Below, piece after piece: positions 6,781-14,874 of a stretch of 44,760 nucleotides of DNA. Origin of the DNA: Nitrospirota bacterium (GTDB lineage Bacteria > Nitrospirota > Leptospirillia > Leptospirillales > Leptospirillaceae); NCBI GenBank assembly GCA_021840555.1, contig JAKBXW010000004.1, forward strand, positions 1-44,760, read 5' to 3'. Within the stretch, counting starts at the first letter, position 1; each line of letters begins with the position of its first letter. Both the position numbers and the translations under genes were made by a program. The notes under the pieces are model-generated. The model was not told the origin of the DNA. It ran no database searches and saw nothing but the letters and a program-made list of their open reading frames with translations.

Positions 6781-7274
6781 GGGAGGTCCTCCCGATTGGC
6801 GGGAAAAGGCACGAACGAAAGCGCGGCCATGTTGATGCAGTACCGGAGTCCCGTAGGAGGCGGTCCGTCGTTAAAAAGATGACCCAGATGGGCGTCGCAG
6901 AGGGTGCACAGAACCTCTGTTCGCCGCATGCCGTAACTTAAATCCTCGCGCAGTGCGATGTTTTCCTTTGCCATGGGAGCCCAGAAGCTGGGCCATCCCG
7001 TTCCCGAATCGAACTTGGTTCCCGAGGGAAAAAGAGCGTTTCCGCAACAGATGCACCGGTAAATTCCGGGGGTTTTCCGGTCATATCCCGGAGCGGAAAA
7101 CGGACGTTCGGTGGCATGCTTGCGGGTTACATCATAGGAGAGGGGGGAGAGGATTCTCTGCCAATGGAGGTCATCCTGCACCTTGGGCCTTTGGGCCGGT
7201 CCGAGGTTTGCTCCCTCATCGGTAAAGAGGACGACGGTGACATGGGCGGCGGGGGGGGAGAGGTCTGAAGCCAT
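6777..7274 (-). CDS. msrB: Peptide methionine-(R)-sulfoxide reductase MsrB
   Basis: MsrB reduces the R form of methionine sulfoxide and complements MsrA. I place the start at the ATG at 7274 (AAGGA eight bases upstream), giving 165 residues; the open frame extends 48 codons further without support. Zinc-binding pairs are Cys74/Cys77 (CICC) and Cys123/Cys126 (CTLC). The catalytic cysteine is Cys146 in GLRYCINMAALSF, and GTGWPSFW and HLGHLFNDGP are intact. No export signal is seen at this start, unlike MsrA. An upstream start would add residues (MRLFRRTKSAFPLLTSLW) that do not form a convincing signal peptide. If both assignments are right, MsrA and MsrB act in different compartments, which would be odd for a coupled pair. 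Confidence 0.93.
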   Translation of the reverse strand: MASDLSPPAAHVTVVLFTDEGANLGPAQRPKVQDDLHWQRILSPLSYDVTRKHATERPFSAPGYDRKTPGIYRCICCGNALFPSGTKFDSGTGWPSFWAPMAKENIALREDLSYGMRRTEVLCTLCDAHLGHLFNDGPPPTGLRYCINMAALSFVPFPANREDLP

Positions 7275-7507
7275 GAAGGACTTCCTTTTTCGATCGGGTT
7301 GGAACTCCCCGGCTGTCTGATTTGTCAGAGTGGGGGAATGGCTTTCCTTCACGATAACCGGCTCCCACAACGAGGTCAAGAGAGGAAATGCTGACTTCGT
7401 TCGGCGAAAAAGACGCATTCCCGGGAGTCGCAGGGCCAGGATCCCGTCCCGGACCGGTCCTCGGGGAGAGTCCGGGTGAGCCCGGGGGCGGACTCGTCAG
7501 GCGGGAG

Positions 7508-8767
7508 CTACGAGGCGCCTCCCTTTGCCGGTTCGGAGTTCTCCTGCATCCGTCGGTCCAGAAAGAGCGCCTTTCGCAGGAAACTCTCCCCGTCGATCTT
7601 TTCGTTGTTCAGGGCCATGGCGATCAATTCGCCCCCGATCATCTCGGGTGAGAGGATCATGTCCGGGGAGACTGAGCGAATCCTGGAGAAGCTGGCCCGA
7701 CTCCGGACGGAAACGATGGTCCGGGCCCTGGAGCCGATGTCCCGGGCGGCCAGGACGACAAAGGCATTCTCCGCATCCTCTTCGAGAAGGGCCAGGATGG
7801 CCTGGGCCTCAAGCGCTCCGGCCTTCTTCAGGACCTCTCCGTCCGTCGGATCCCCCACCACCTGGTCCGCTCCCGCGAAGGGAGCCTCTTCCAGAGGATG
7901 GGAGACGATGAGCGTGACGGGAAGATTGCGGGAGGAGAGCTCCAGGAAGACATGGCGGGCCAGACTTCCGGTTCCGACCAGAATGTAGTGGTCCTTTCGT
8001 GGCATTTTCCGTTTCTCCGGGATGAGGACCTTTTTCAGGCGCTCGTTGATAAGGGGGATGAGGACGGATGAAATGGAGGCGCTGAAGACGGTGATGCCGA
8101 AAATGACCAGGCTCACGACGAAAAGCCGGGCGTCGTCCGTCGTTGGAACGATATCCCCGTATCCCACTGTCGCCATTGTGATTACGGCAAAGTAGAAGGC
8201 GGTGACCAGGGAGGTGATGGGGGGCGTGAATCCCTTGCCCAGGATGAAGGAGCCGAAGATTCCGTATCCCATGAGCAGGAGGATGCTGAGAAGGGAAAAG
8301 AAGGACCCGGTGGAGACGGTGGACTGGTCGAAGGACTTCCTGGCGAGAAGAAGTCCCGTCAGCAAAAGGAGGATGAGTCCGAGCGTGAGGACGGGGAGAG
8401 GGCTTTGCCTCAGGACCACCACAAGAGAGATGGCCATCAGGAGGACGGTGATCACCCATGCGAACCGGGAGCGGAGAAACAGGCCCACGGACATGAGAAG
8501 CTGGACAAGGCCGATGATCGTCTGGGGGACTCCACCTGGGATATGAAAGACGACCGGGAGATGGGCGAAGTCCTGGGCGGGGCCGAAGTGCCGCAGGTGA
8601 GTCTGGATGACTCGGATCTGGTCGAGGAGGGGGAGAACGTTCTTGAACCCGTAAAGGCCCACGACGAGAGCCAGCAGGGCGTGGGGGAAGAACCATGAAC
8701 CGCCGGGTGTCCCTCGGATGCGCCGCTCGAACCATTCCCGAAGACGGACGATTCTCCTCCTAATCAC
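7508..8767 (-). CDS. kch: Kch-like potassium channel with C-terminal TrkA-N (RCK) domain
   Basis: This is a voltage-gated-family potassium channel of about 419 residues, close in length to E. coli Kch (417). The N-terminal half has several membrane helices, then the pore: FYFAVITMATVGYGDIVPTT with the TVGYGD selectivity filter. A long helix and KDHYILVGTGSLARHVFLEL follow, the start of a Rossmann-fold TrkA-N regulatory domain. That domain continues with VVGDPTDGEVLKKAGALEAQAILALLEEDAENAFVVLAARD. I prefer the GTG at 8767 (AGGGGAG five bases upstream) over the TTG at 8788. The gene is divergent from the small membrane protein at 8890. The gap 7275-7507 on its downstream side holds only GC-rich sequence without a clear terminator. 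Confidence 0.85.
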   Translation of the reverse strand: MIRRRIVRLREWFERRIRGTPGGSWFFPHALLALVVGLYGFKNVLPLLDQIRVIQTHLRHFGPAQDFAHLPVVFHIPGGVPQTIIGLVQLLMSVGLFLRSRFAWVITVLLMAISLVVVLRQSPLPVLTLGLILLLLTGLLLARKSFDQSTVSTGSFFSLLSILLLMGYGIFGSFILGKGFTPPITSLVTAFYFAVITMATVGYGDIVPTTDDARLFVVSLVIFGITVFSASISSVLIPLINERLKKVLIPEKRKMPRKDHYILVGTGSLARHVFLELSSRNLPVTLIVSHPLEEAPFAGADQVVGDPTDGEVLKKAGALEAQAILALLEEDAENAFVVLAARDIGSRARTIVSVRSRASFSRIRSVSPDMILSPEMIGGELIAMALNNEKIDGESFLRKALFLDRRMQENSEPAKGGAS

Positions 8768-8889
8768 CGTTGCTCCCCTGAGGTCCAATATTTGGTATCA
8801 TGAAGCAAATGCTCAACGGAAAAACGATAGACTATCCGGGGTCCTCTGGCAAGGACATCGACCGGATCCAGAGGAAAAGGCGGAAAGAC

Positions 8890-9240
8890 ATGCTCACGAT
8901 TCTTCTCCGGCTCCTTGTGAATGCCCTGATCATCTTCGCCGTTTCGCGCATGGTGCGGGGAGTGGAAATCCGGGGGTTCCCGACCGCCATCGCCGTCGCG
9001 GTCGTTCTTGGATTCATCAACATACTGGTTCGGCCGCTCCTGGTCATTCTGACCCTTCCGATCACCCTCCTGACACTGGGTCTCTTCATCTTCGTCCTGA
9101 ACGCCCTCCTCCTCTGGGCCGTTTCGGCGGTGGTTCCCGGCTTCGATATAAGGACTTTTTCCGCCGCTCTCCTGTCGGCTTTTCTCATCAGTCTCGGAAG
9201 TCTCCTCGCCTCGCTCCTCTTCCCCAGGGTCTGGGAATGA
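8890..9240 (+). CDS. Small four-helix membrane protein, phage holin family 4 / DUF360 type
   Basis: The 116 residues are almost entirely four hydrophobic helices: LTILLRLLVNALIIFAVSRM, IAVAVVLGFINILVRPLL, LPITLLTLGLFIFVLNALLLWAV and LLSAFLISLGSLLASLLF. The family marker is the G-FINILVRPLL-I-TLPITLLTLGLFIFVLNAL block, typical of the widespread Mycobacterial 4-TM phage holin superfamily IV proteins. The name is historical and most members have no known lytic role. The ATG at 8890 gives a standard-length protein; an upstream ATG at 8800 would add a charged leader with no counterpart in the family. The stop overlaps the start of the Crp/Fnr regulator (ATGA), so both are made from one message. 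Function is unknown. Confidence 0.75.
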   Translation: MLTILLRLLVNALIIFAVSRMVRGVEIRGFPTAIAVAVVLGFINILVRPLLVILTLPITLLTLGLFIFVLNALLLWAVSAVVPGFDIRTFSAALLSAFLISLGSLLASLLFPRVWE

Positions 9241-9926
9241 GCCCGTCTCACATGCCAGTGTTCCGGGACTGGATGAACGCGACAAGGCCTGACCGGGAGG
9301 TCGAGCTCCGGCGGAAGGGAGAAAGTCTGTTCCTGCAGGGCGATTCTTCAGACTACTTCTATGTCGTGAAGGAAGGACGGATCCTCTTCGTCAAGGAAAG
9401 CCCTTTCGGGACCCCCCTCGTTCTGGAGAGGCTTCTTCCCGGGGATTTTGTTGCGGGGTTTGCCGTCATCTTCGACTTCCCGTACCCGGCCGGAGCGATC
9501 GCCGACTGTCCGTCGAAGGCCGTCGGGTACGCCAAGAAAAATCTCCACCTCGCCCTCGAAAGGGACAGGGAGCTTCGGCGGGAGGTCAACACCGAACTTG
9601 GAGAGCGATTCAGAATGTACCAATCCCGCCTTCTTTATGCCCACATGCCGATCGAGGTCCGTCTCTCCCAGGCGCTCGTGGCGCTTTCGGGAAGGAGCCC
9701 CGACTCCGCGCCCTCCGACGCGGGCACGAAGGCTTACAGGGATTCGATCGCCATCACGCGAACCGTGCTGGCCCAGATGTGTCTGACAACCGTTGAGACA
9801 GCCATCCGTGTCACCCGCATGTGGGAGAAGTCCGGAAAGCTGGACCTATCCCGAAAAGGAATCATCCGGATCATCGATCCGGCCTTCTTCGAAGGGATCG
9901 TCTGCGGACATTCCCTGAGACTCTAG
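9237..9926 (+). CDS. Crp/Fnr-family transcriptional regulator
   Basis: The protein has 229 residues. An N-terminal cyclic-nucleotide-binding-like beta roll is seen in RKGESLFLQGDSSDYFYVVKEGRILFVKESPFGTPLVLERLLPGDFVAGFAVIFDFPYPAGAIA. A long dimer helix (RELRREVNTELGERFRMYQSRLLYAHMPIEVRLSQALVAL) and a winged helix with AITRTVLAQMCLTTVETAIRVTRMWEKSGKLDLSRKGIIRI follow; this is the HTH with the usual T-x-E-T-x-x-R recognition pattern. There is no N-terminal cysteine cluster as in Fnr, so oxygen sensing through iron-sulfur is unlikely. The ligand cannot be predicted. The start ATG at 9237 overlaps the preceding stop by four bases; a longer open frame to the left in this phase is antisense or out-of-frame sequence. 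Its targets are unknown. Confidence 0.85.
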   Translation: MSPSHMPVFRDWMNATRPDREVELRRKGESLFLQGDSSDYFYVVKEGRILFVKESPFGTPLVLERLLPGDFVAGFAVIFDFPYPAGAIADCPSKAVGYAKKNLHLALERDRELRREVNTELGERFRMYQSRLLYAHMPIEVRLSQALVALSGRSPDSAPSDAGTKAYRDSIAITRTVLAQMCLTTVETAIRVTRMWEKSGKLDLSRKGIIRIIDPAFFEGIVCGHSLRL

Positions 9927-9931
9927 ATCCC

Positions 9932-10102
9932 TTAGCCCTCCTCAGGACCATACTCTCCGCCGTTGCAGGCCACGCATATGAAATCCCCGTCCAGCCAGCG
10001 CATCGGCTTCCCGCACACAGGACACGCTTTTTTCTTCATGGTTTCAAGTGTCATGTCGTCCTGGACATCGATGTCTTTCTTTCGGGGTTTCCCGCTGGTC
10101 AT
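9932..10102 (-). CDS. Small zinc-ribbon protein, function unknown
   Basis: There are about 56 residues from the ATG at 10102, which has GGAGGG seven bases upstream. Two CxxC pairs (KKACPVCGKPMRWLDGDFICVACNGGEYG) form a treble-clef or zinc-ribbon finger. The rest is charged (TSGKPRKKDIDVQDDMTLETMKKK). It resembles small standalone ribbon proteins annotated only as hypothetical. It ends the minus-strand run below comEC with a 50-bp gap, and is convergent with the Crp/Fnr gene, with only five bases between the stops. A role in nucleic-acid binding or as a metal-dependent adaptor is possible but not supported further. Confidence 0.6.
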   Translation of the reverse strand: MTSGKPRKKDIDVQDDMTLETMKKKACPVCGKPMRWLDGDFICVACNGGEYGPEEG

Positions 10103-10152
10103 GGCCGCGCCCTCCATTGGATGATGGATTAATACTCAGGATCCGGATGTCC

Positions 10153-11832
10153 TTATTGTACCTCTTCCCGAAGAATTTTGTCTTTGAAGTGCGCCCCGAG
10201 GAGACGGGTCAGGTTCTCCCTCTCCCGTTCGGGCCGGTATCGGGGAGGCCCGGAGGAGGTCGTCGAAAGGGCCAAGGCGGGGTCTTTTTTTTCAGGGGAT
10301 CCGGGAATCAGGAGAGCGGCGCAAAAAAGGAAAAGGAGGAGAGGCGCGGAGCGCCGAATGGATGGTCGGGAGGAAATCATCAGAAGAAAGATCGCAAGAT
10401 AGAACAAGAGGACCAGAAGCGGGTTTGCCCTGGGAAGCGTCAGGGCGCTTCCGGGAAGGGAGGCGAAGCCGGCGGCCAGGCCGAGGACGGCATGGGAGAG
10501 GGCTCCGGTCAGCAGAACAAGAACCCAGGGAGTATGGGGGAGGAGCATTCTCAGGAAAAGATCGAAAAAACCCAGGGGAAGGAGCAGGTCCCCCGCGATC
10601 GGGACGAGGACGGGATTGGCCACGATCCCGGCAGGACTTGCGGTCCTGAAGACAAGGGCCAGGAGCGGGGTGGTGAAGAGCGTGATCAGGATCCCGGAGC
10701 GAAAGGATTGAAGAGGGGAATCGAATCCTTTCCCATTTTTGTTTTTTTCCGCCAGCGGGCTCTGCCTCAGGATCAGTGCCCAAAGGGCCAGGAGGGACAG
10801 GATAAAGGACAGGGAGCGGGCCAGGGAGGGCATGAAGGCCAGCATGATGATGGTGGAAAGGCCCAGTATCTCCGGGAAGGAAAGGTCGACAAAGACTATC
10901 TTCAGGACGGCCAGGAGCCCGAAGGCGAGAAATGCCCGGACAGCGGCGGGCGGGAGACCGATCATCACGGTGTAGAGTCCCAGGAGGGGAAGCGTCGGGA
11001 CAAGGAGAAGCCGCGATAGGGGAAATCGGACCGAGAGGGTCCGGAGAAGGGTGAGCGGCAGGATCCGGAGGATCAGCAGAAAAGCGCCTCCCAGGAAGAG
11101 TGCCAGGAGCGTCATGTGTTCCCCCGAAACGGACAGGAGATGGGAAACCCCCGCTTTCCGGAAATCCGACAGGGAGTCTGGTGAAAGGAACCGGGTGTCC
11201 GAAAGTACGAGGGCCGCGAGGAGACCGGCCGTGTCGGCGGGGTAGTCGTCTCTGAGGGAGAGGGAAAGGTTTTCCGACAGAGCCGCGATTTTCCGGAAGA
11301 ATCGGCTGGCGGGAGAGGTTCCCGGATAGAACGTGAGAGGGCTTGCCTCATCGATCCGGTAGGCGCCGCTTGCGTGGGCTACGGGAAAGCCATCGGGAGG
11401 AAGCCGCAAAGGAGTCACCTCTCCCGCCAGACAGTCTCCCCGGACGAGCGGATCGAGCGGCAGACGGCCCTCCGGAATGAAGATGCGAATGCGTTCTGAT
11501 CCGGATCCTGGCAGGGCTTGCGCGATCCCGGCGACCCATACCCCTCCTTTGGCCGGGTCGGGTATGGCGTCAAGACACGTCTCGATGAGCCGTGGCCTTC
11601 GTTCGTGTGGGGATGGGGTGGCCGGAGACAGGATGAAGATGCCGCCCAGAAAGCTTCCGGACAGAAAAAGGGCGAGGAGCCCTGAGGATGAGGAAAGATT
11701 CGAGAGCATCAGGAGGAAAAAGAGGACCCCGAGCAGGAAAAGCGTCGAGACAGGAAAAAACGGGAAGAAGGCGGAAAGGAAAAGGCCCGCAGTGGTCGCG
11801 ACAGAAGCGGGAAAACAGTCTCGTATCGTCAA
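10153..11832 (-). CDS. comEC: ComEC/Rec2-family DNA uptake channel, short form without nuclease domain
   Basis: The 559-residue protein is dominated by membrane helices. Near the middle it has the competence-domain signature FRKAGVSHLLSVSGEHMTLLALFLGG (family: HLLAISGLHvg). Later come IGLPPAAVRAFLAFGLLA and SPAGIVANPVLVPIAG, both hallmarks of the ComEC core. An N-terminal soluble segment (about 80-165) with short beta-strands fits the OB-fold part. The protein ends about 40 residues after the last helix, so the C-terminal metallo-beta-lactamase-like domain of full-length ComEC (usually 700-800 residues) is missing. The likely role is passage of single-stranded DNA across the inner membrane during transformation. 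The start is a TTG at 11832 without a clear Shine-Dalgarno site, 19 bases after glmM, so coupling to glmM is likely. No competence genes are adjacent. Confidence 0.85.
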   Translation of the reverse strand: MTIRDCFPASVATTAGLFLSAFFPFFPVSTLFLLGVLFFLLMLSNLSSSSGLLALFLSGSFLGGIFILSPATPSPHERRPRLIETCLDAIPDPAKGGVWVAGIAQALPGSGSERIRIFIPEGRLPLDPLVRGDCLAGEVTPLRLPPDGFPVAHASGAYRIDEASPLTFYPGTSPASRFFRKIAALSENLSLSLRDDYPADTAGLLAALVLSDTRFLSPDSLSDFRKAGVSHLLSVSGEHMTLLALFLGGAFLLILRILPLTLLRTLSVRFPLSRLLLVPTLPLLGLYTVMIGLPPAAVRAFLAFGLLAVLKIVFVDLSFPEILGLSTIIMLAFMPSLARSLSFILSLLALWALILRQSPLAEKNKNGKGFDSPLQSFRSGILITLFTTPLLALVFRTASPAGIVANPVLVPIAGDLLLPLGFFDLFLRMLLPHTPWVLVLLTGALSHAVLGLAAGFASLPGSALTLPRANPLLVLLFYLAIFLLMISSRPSIRRSAPLLLFLFCAALLIPGSPEKKDPALALSTTSSGPPRYRPERERENLTRLLGAHFKDKILREEVQ

Positions 11833-11851
11833 GGCTCGGGCGGGACGATTT

Positions 11852-13234
11852 TCAGTGGTGCGGAGAGATCTTGGCGAAATCCCGTGTGACGGCCTCCTCC
11901 AGGGACTCCATCATGCGCTCGAGCTTTTTTGTATCCGGCCCTTCCAGCATGATGCGGATGGCCATTTCCGTTCCTGAATACCGGAGAAGAAGGCGTCCGT
12001 GTCCCTCCGAAAGCTCCCTGTCCACCTCGGCCTTTGTTTTGGCGAGAAAGGGGAGGGTGTCGATCGGGGGCTTGGAGGGGACGGGGATTGTCTTGAGCAT
12101 TTGGGGATAGGGCTCCATGATGCGGGCGGCGTCATCGAGAGAAACCCCGTCAAGGGAAAGAATGGAGAGGAGCTGAAGGGTGGTGAGGAGCCCGTCTCCG
12201 GTCGAGTGAAAGTCCCTGAAAATGATATGCCCGGATTGCTCGCCCCCGAAGGAAAGCGCGAGCCGGTCCAGTTCCTCGAGAATATACCGGTCTCCGACCT
12301 GGGTTTTTCGCAGATTGATTCCATGGCTTTTCATGGATTCATCAAGGGCCAGGTTGCTCATGACAGTCGTGACGAGCGTGTCTCCGGGGAGACGTCCTTC
12401 CCTCTTCAGGAAAGGGGCGACGATCGCCATGATCCTGTCACCGTCAAGGATCTTGCCGGTGCTCGTCACGAAGACCGCCCGGTCGGCATCCCCGTCGAGC
12501 GCCACTCCGAGGTCGGATCCCGTCTCGACCACCCTTTTGGCCAGGTTCTCGGGATAGAGGGCTCCGCAATTGTCGTTGATGTTCACGCCGTCCGGAGTGT
12601 CGGCCATCGTGATGACCTCGGCTCCAAGTTCTCTGAGCGCCATCGGGGCGACCTTGTAGGCCCCGCCGTTCGCCATGTCGGCCACGATCCGGACTCCCTC
12701 GAACTTCTGTTTTCGGGGGAGGGTGTTCTTGACGAATTCGACGTAGCGCCCCTCCGCCCCGGAAAGTCGGGAGACCTTGCCGATCAGAGCTCCGGTCGGG
12801 CGAATGTGGTCGATCTCCGGATCGGTCACGAGACGCTCGATCCGGTCTTCGAGTTCGTCCGGAAGCTTCAGTCCTTCAGAGGAGAAAAACTTGATTCCGT
12901 TGTCGTCGTAGGGATTGTGTGATGCCGATATCATGATTCCCGCATCGGCGCGGAGGCTTCTGGTCAAAAAGGCAATGCCGGGGGTGGTGAAGGGACCGAC
13001 CAGGATGACATTGACGCCCATCGAGGTGATCCCGGAGGTTAGCGCCATCTCCAGCATGTAACCCGAGATCCGCGTGTCTTTTCCGATGACGATATGGTGT
13101 TCTTCTCCCGCACGGACAAAGAGATGGGCCGCCGCCCGTCCGAGACGGTATGCCATTTCCCCTGTAATCGGATGAACGTTGGCGCGTCCCCGGATTCCGT
13201 CGGTTCCGAAGAGTCTGTGATGTCCCTTGCCCAT
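11852..13234 (-). CDS. glmM: Phosphoglucosamine mutase GlmM
   Basis: GlmM converts glucosamine-6-phosphate to glucosamine-1-phosphate for peptidoglycan and lipopolysaccharide precursors. From the ATG at 13234 (GGAGGG upstream) it has 460 residues, near family length (about 445-460). Motifs in order are LFGTDGIRG (9-16), the phosphoserine loop ISASHNP with Ser105, the metal site DGDADRA, the sugar-binding GGEQSGH, and the phosphate site LLRYSGTEMAIRIM near the end. It follows cdaA and cdaR, the conserved c-di-AMP arrangement. In Firmicutes GlmM binds CdaA and restrains it, so the grouping links cell-wall precursor supply with c-di-AMP signalling. Confidence 0.96.
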   Translation of the reverse strand: MGKGHHRLFGTDGIRGRANVHPITGEMAYRLGRAAAHLFVRAGEEHHIVIGKDTRISGYMLEMALTSGITSMGVNVILVGPFTTPGIAFLTRSLRADAGIMISASHNPYDDNGIKFFSSEGLKLPDELEDRIERLVTDPEIDHIRPTGALIGKVSRLSGAEGRYVEFVKNTLPRKQKFEGVRIVADMANGGAYKVAPMALRELGAEVITMADTPDGVNINDNCGALYPENLAKRVVETGSDLGVALDGDADRAVFVTSTGKILDGDRIMAIVAPFLKREGRLPGDTLVTTVMSNLALDESMKSHGINLRKTQVGDRYILEELDRLALSFGGEQSGHIIFRDFHSTGDGLLTTLQLLSILSLDGVSLDDAARIMEPYPQMLKTIPVPSKPPIDTLPFLAKTKAEVDRELSEGHGRLLLRYSGTEMAIRIMLEGPDTKKLERMMESLEEAVTRDFAKISPHH

Positions 13235-13306
13235 GCTCCCTCCCTCTTTCATGGTCTGATTTTTGCAATCATAACAGAAATTCCCTCGAGGCCAAAGGCT
13301 AAAAGG

Positions 13307-13999
13307 CTATCGTTCTTTCGTCGGAGCAAGCGGGCCGGTATGGGTGATCTCGATGGAGACGCTCAACGGAGTAAGAAGCCTGATATGGGCATTGTCGGGA
13401 ATGGCGATTGGGACGCTGAAGGTCTGAGGATGATTTCCGGAGAGAAGAGAAAGCTCGATCGGGCGGGTTTTCAGAAAATGAATGGAGGCCAGTTCGGCCT
13501 TGTCCCCTTCGATCAGGGCATGATCAGGAATCAACCGAACCCGAAGCGGAGCAATCCTGTGGCGGGTTTCCCCGATGAAAAGCGGCAAGATGCGGATCAT
13601 CTTCCGGGAAAGAGGCATAAGTTCGAGTGACACCTTTTCAGGGACGAAGCGGACGACGGAAACCCCCGTGGGAAGGGACAGGGTTGCCCTGTCGAGACGA
13701 AGGGTCCTGAGGCCCGGACCCAGAGAACGGCCATCAAGGATGATCGAAAGGTTTTCCGGGTGAATCTGTCCTCCGAAGCCTGGCGGTCCCTCCAGAGTGA
13801 GTGTGACGCGGTCCGGAAGGGATTTTAGCAGCTCGAGATGCGGCGGGAGCTTGACGACGGTGACGGGGACGGTCAGTGAAAAATATTCCCGACCTGGCCT
13901 GCTGATGTGGAACCAGAGTGCCAGCGACAGGACCAATGCCAGGATCTTGAGAGGAAGGTTCCTCTCAAGGGATCGCCGAAAAGAGTCCCATCGGATCAC
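13307..13999 (-). CDS. cdaR: CdaR (YbbR-domain) regulator of the c-di-AMP synthase
   Basis: This is a 230-residue protein. One N-terminal membrane helix (NLPLKILALVLSLALWFHIS) is followed by an extracytoplasmic region of YbbR-type beta repeats (for example TVPVTVVKLPPHLELLKSLPDRVTLTLEGP and SVSIEITHTGPL). The start is GTG and its GTGA overlaps the cdaA stop, so the two are translationally coupled. In Firmicutes CdaR binds CdaA on the outer face of the membrane and modulates it. It is shorter than the four-repeat Firmicutes proteins; about two repeats seem present. A gap of 72 bp separates it from glmM. Confidence 0.85.
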   Translation of the reverse strand: MIRWDSFRRSLERNLPLKILALVLSLALWFHISRPGREYFSLTVPVTVVKLPPHLELLKSLPDRVTLTLEGPPGFGGQIHPENLSIILDGRSLGPGLRTLRLDRATLSLPTGVSVVRFVPEKVSLELMPLSRKMIRILPLFIGETRHRIAPLRVRLIPDHALIEGDKAELASIHFLKTRPIELSLLSGNHPQTFSVPIAIPDNAHIRLLTPLSVSIEITHTGPLAPTKER

Positions 14000-14874
14000 G
14001 GTCGGTTCCTCGATGAGGGTCTGACGGACTTCATGAATTCAGAAAGTCCGGGGATGAGGGAGATCGACGAATAGAAGCGTTTTCGCAGGGATTGCATTCT
14101 CCGGTTTTTGGGGAGTCGGGCTTCTTTCCGGAAAAGTCGTGTGAGAGTCTGTCGCAGAAGGATCATGTCCGTCTGCGGTGTGACGCGTCCTGCGACGACA
14201 AGGGAGATCTGGGAAGTTTCCTCGGAAACGACGAGGGCGACGGCATCGGTCTCCTCAGTAATGCCGATGGCCGCCCGATGGCGGGTTCCGTATTGCCGGG
14301 AGAGATCGGAAGAGAGGGATATCGGCAAAAAGCAGCCCGCCGTCGAGATTCTGTTCTTGCGGATGATGGCGGCCCCGTCGTGAATGGGAGAGTAGGGGAG
14401 AAAGAGGCTGACAAGAAGTTCGTTGGAAATGATGGCATCGAGGGGAACTCCGACCTCGACGATCTCGGAAAGGTCGGTGTTCCTCTCGAGGACGATGATC
14501 CCCCCGATGCCGCGGCGACTGAGACTCTGGAGGGCCTTCACGAGTTCTTCGATGTCGAGCGAGGAGTCGCCCAGAGGGATACCCAGCAAGAGAGGGCTTT
14601 TCCCGACCCGGGCCAGAGCCTTGCGGATTTCAGGCTGGAAGAGGATCAACAGTGCCAGGACGATCTGTGACCAGAAACTGGTGATCAGCCAGTTGAGAGT
14701 ATAGAGCTTGAGCCATCCTGAAACGAAAAAAACCAGCAGGAAGACCAGGACCCCGATGACCATCTGGAAGGCGCGGGTTCCCCTGATGAGAAGAAGAATC
14801 TGGTAAAAGATGAACCAGACGGCCAGAATGTCGAGGATATTCCTCCAGAGGCTCCAGGAGGTCAGTTTATCCAC
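13996..14874 (-). CDS. cdaA: Diadenylate cyclase CdaA
   Basis: CdaA makes cyclic di-AMP from two ATP. I take the GTG at 14874 (AAGGGAG five bases upstream), which overlaps the end of folP by eight bases, giving 292 residues. Three N-terminal membrane helices come first (DILAVWFIFYQILLLI, FQMVIGVLVFLLVFFVSGW, LITSFWSQIVLALLILF, then QPEIRKALARVG). The DAC domain follows, with GGIIVLERNTDL, LFLPYSPIHDGAAIIRKN (DGA motif) and GTRHRAAIGITEETDAVALVVSEE (RHR motif). Both catalytic motifs are intact. The longer open frame upstream is folP sequence in another phase. Confidence 0.95.
   Translation of the reverse strand: MDKLTSWSLWRNILDILAVWFIFYQILLLIRGTRAFQMVIGVLVFLLVFFVSGWLKLYTLNWLITSFWSQIVLALLILFQPEIRKALARVGKSPLLLGIPLGDSSLDIEELVKALQSLSRRGIGGIIVLERNTDLSEIVEVGVPLDAIISNELLVSLFLPYSPIHDGAAIIRKNRISTAGCFLPISLSSDLSRQYGTRHRAAIGITEETDAVALVVSEETSQISLVVAGRVTPQTDMILLRQTLTRLFRKEARLPKNRRMQSLRKRFYSSISLIPGLSEFMKSVRPSSRNRP

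Noticed and set aside
8718-9236. N-terminal extension of the Crp/Fnr open frame
   Set aside because: These residues overlap the small membrane protein gene in another phase and resemble no domain; the ATG at 9237 gives a standard-length regulator with a coupled start.
10048-11019. A 323-codon plus-strand frame opposite comEC
   Set aside because: The product is an unbroken run of Gly, Gln, Glu, Lys and Arg, the typical reverse complement of membrane-helix codons.
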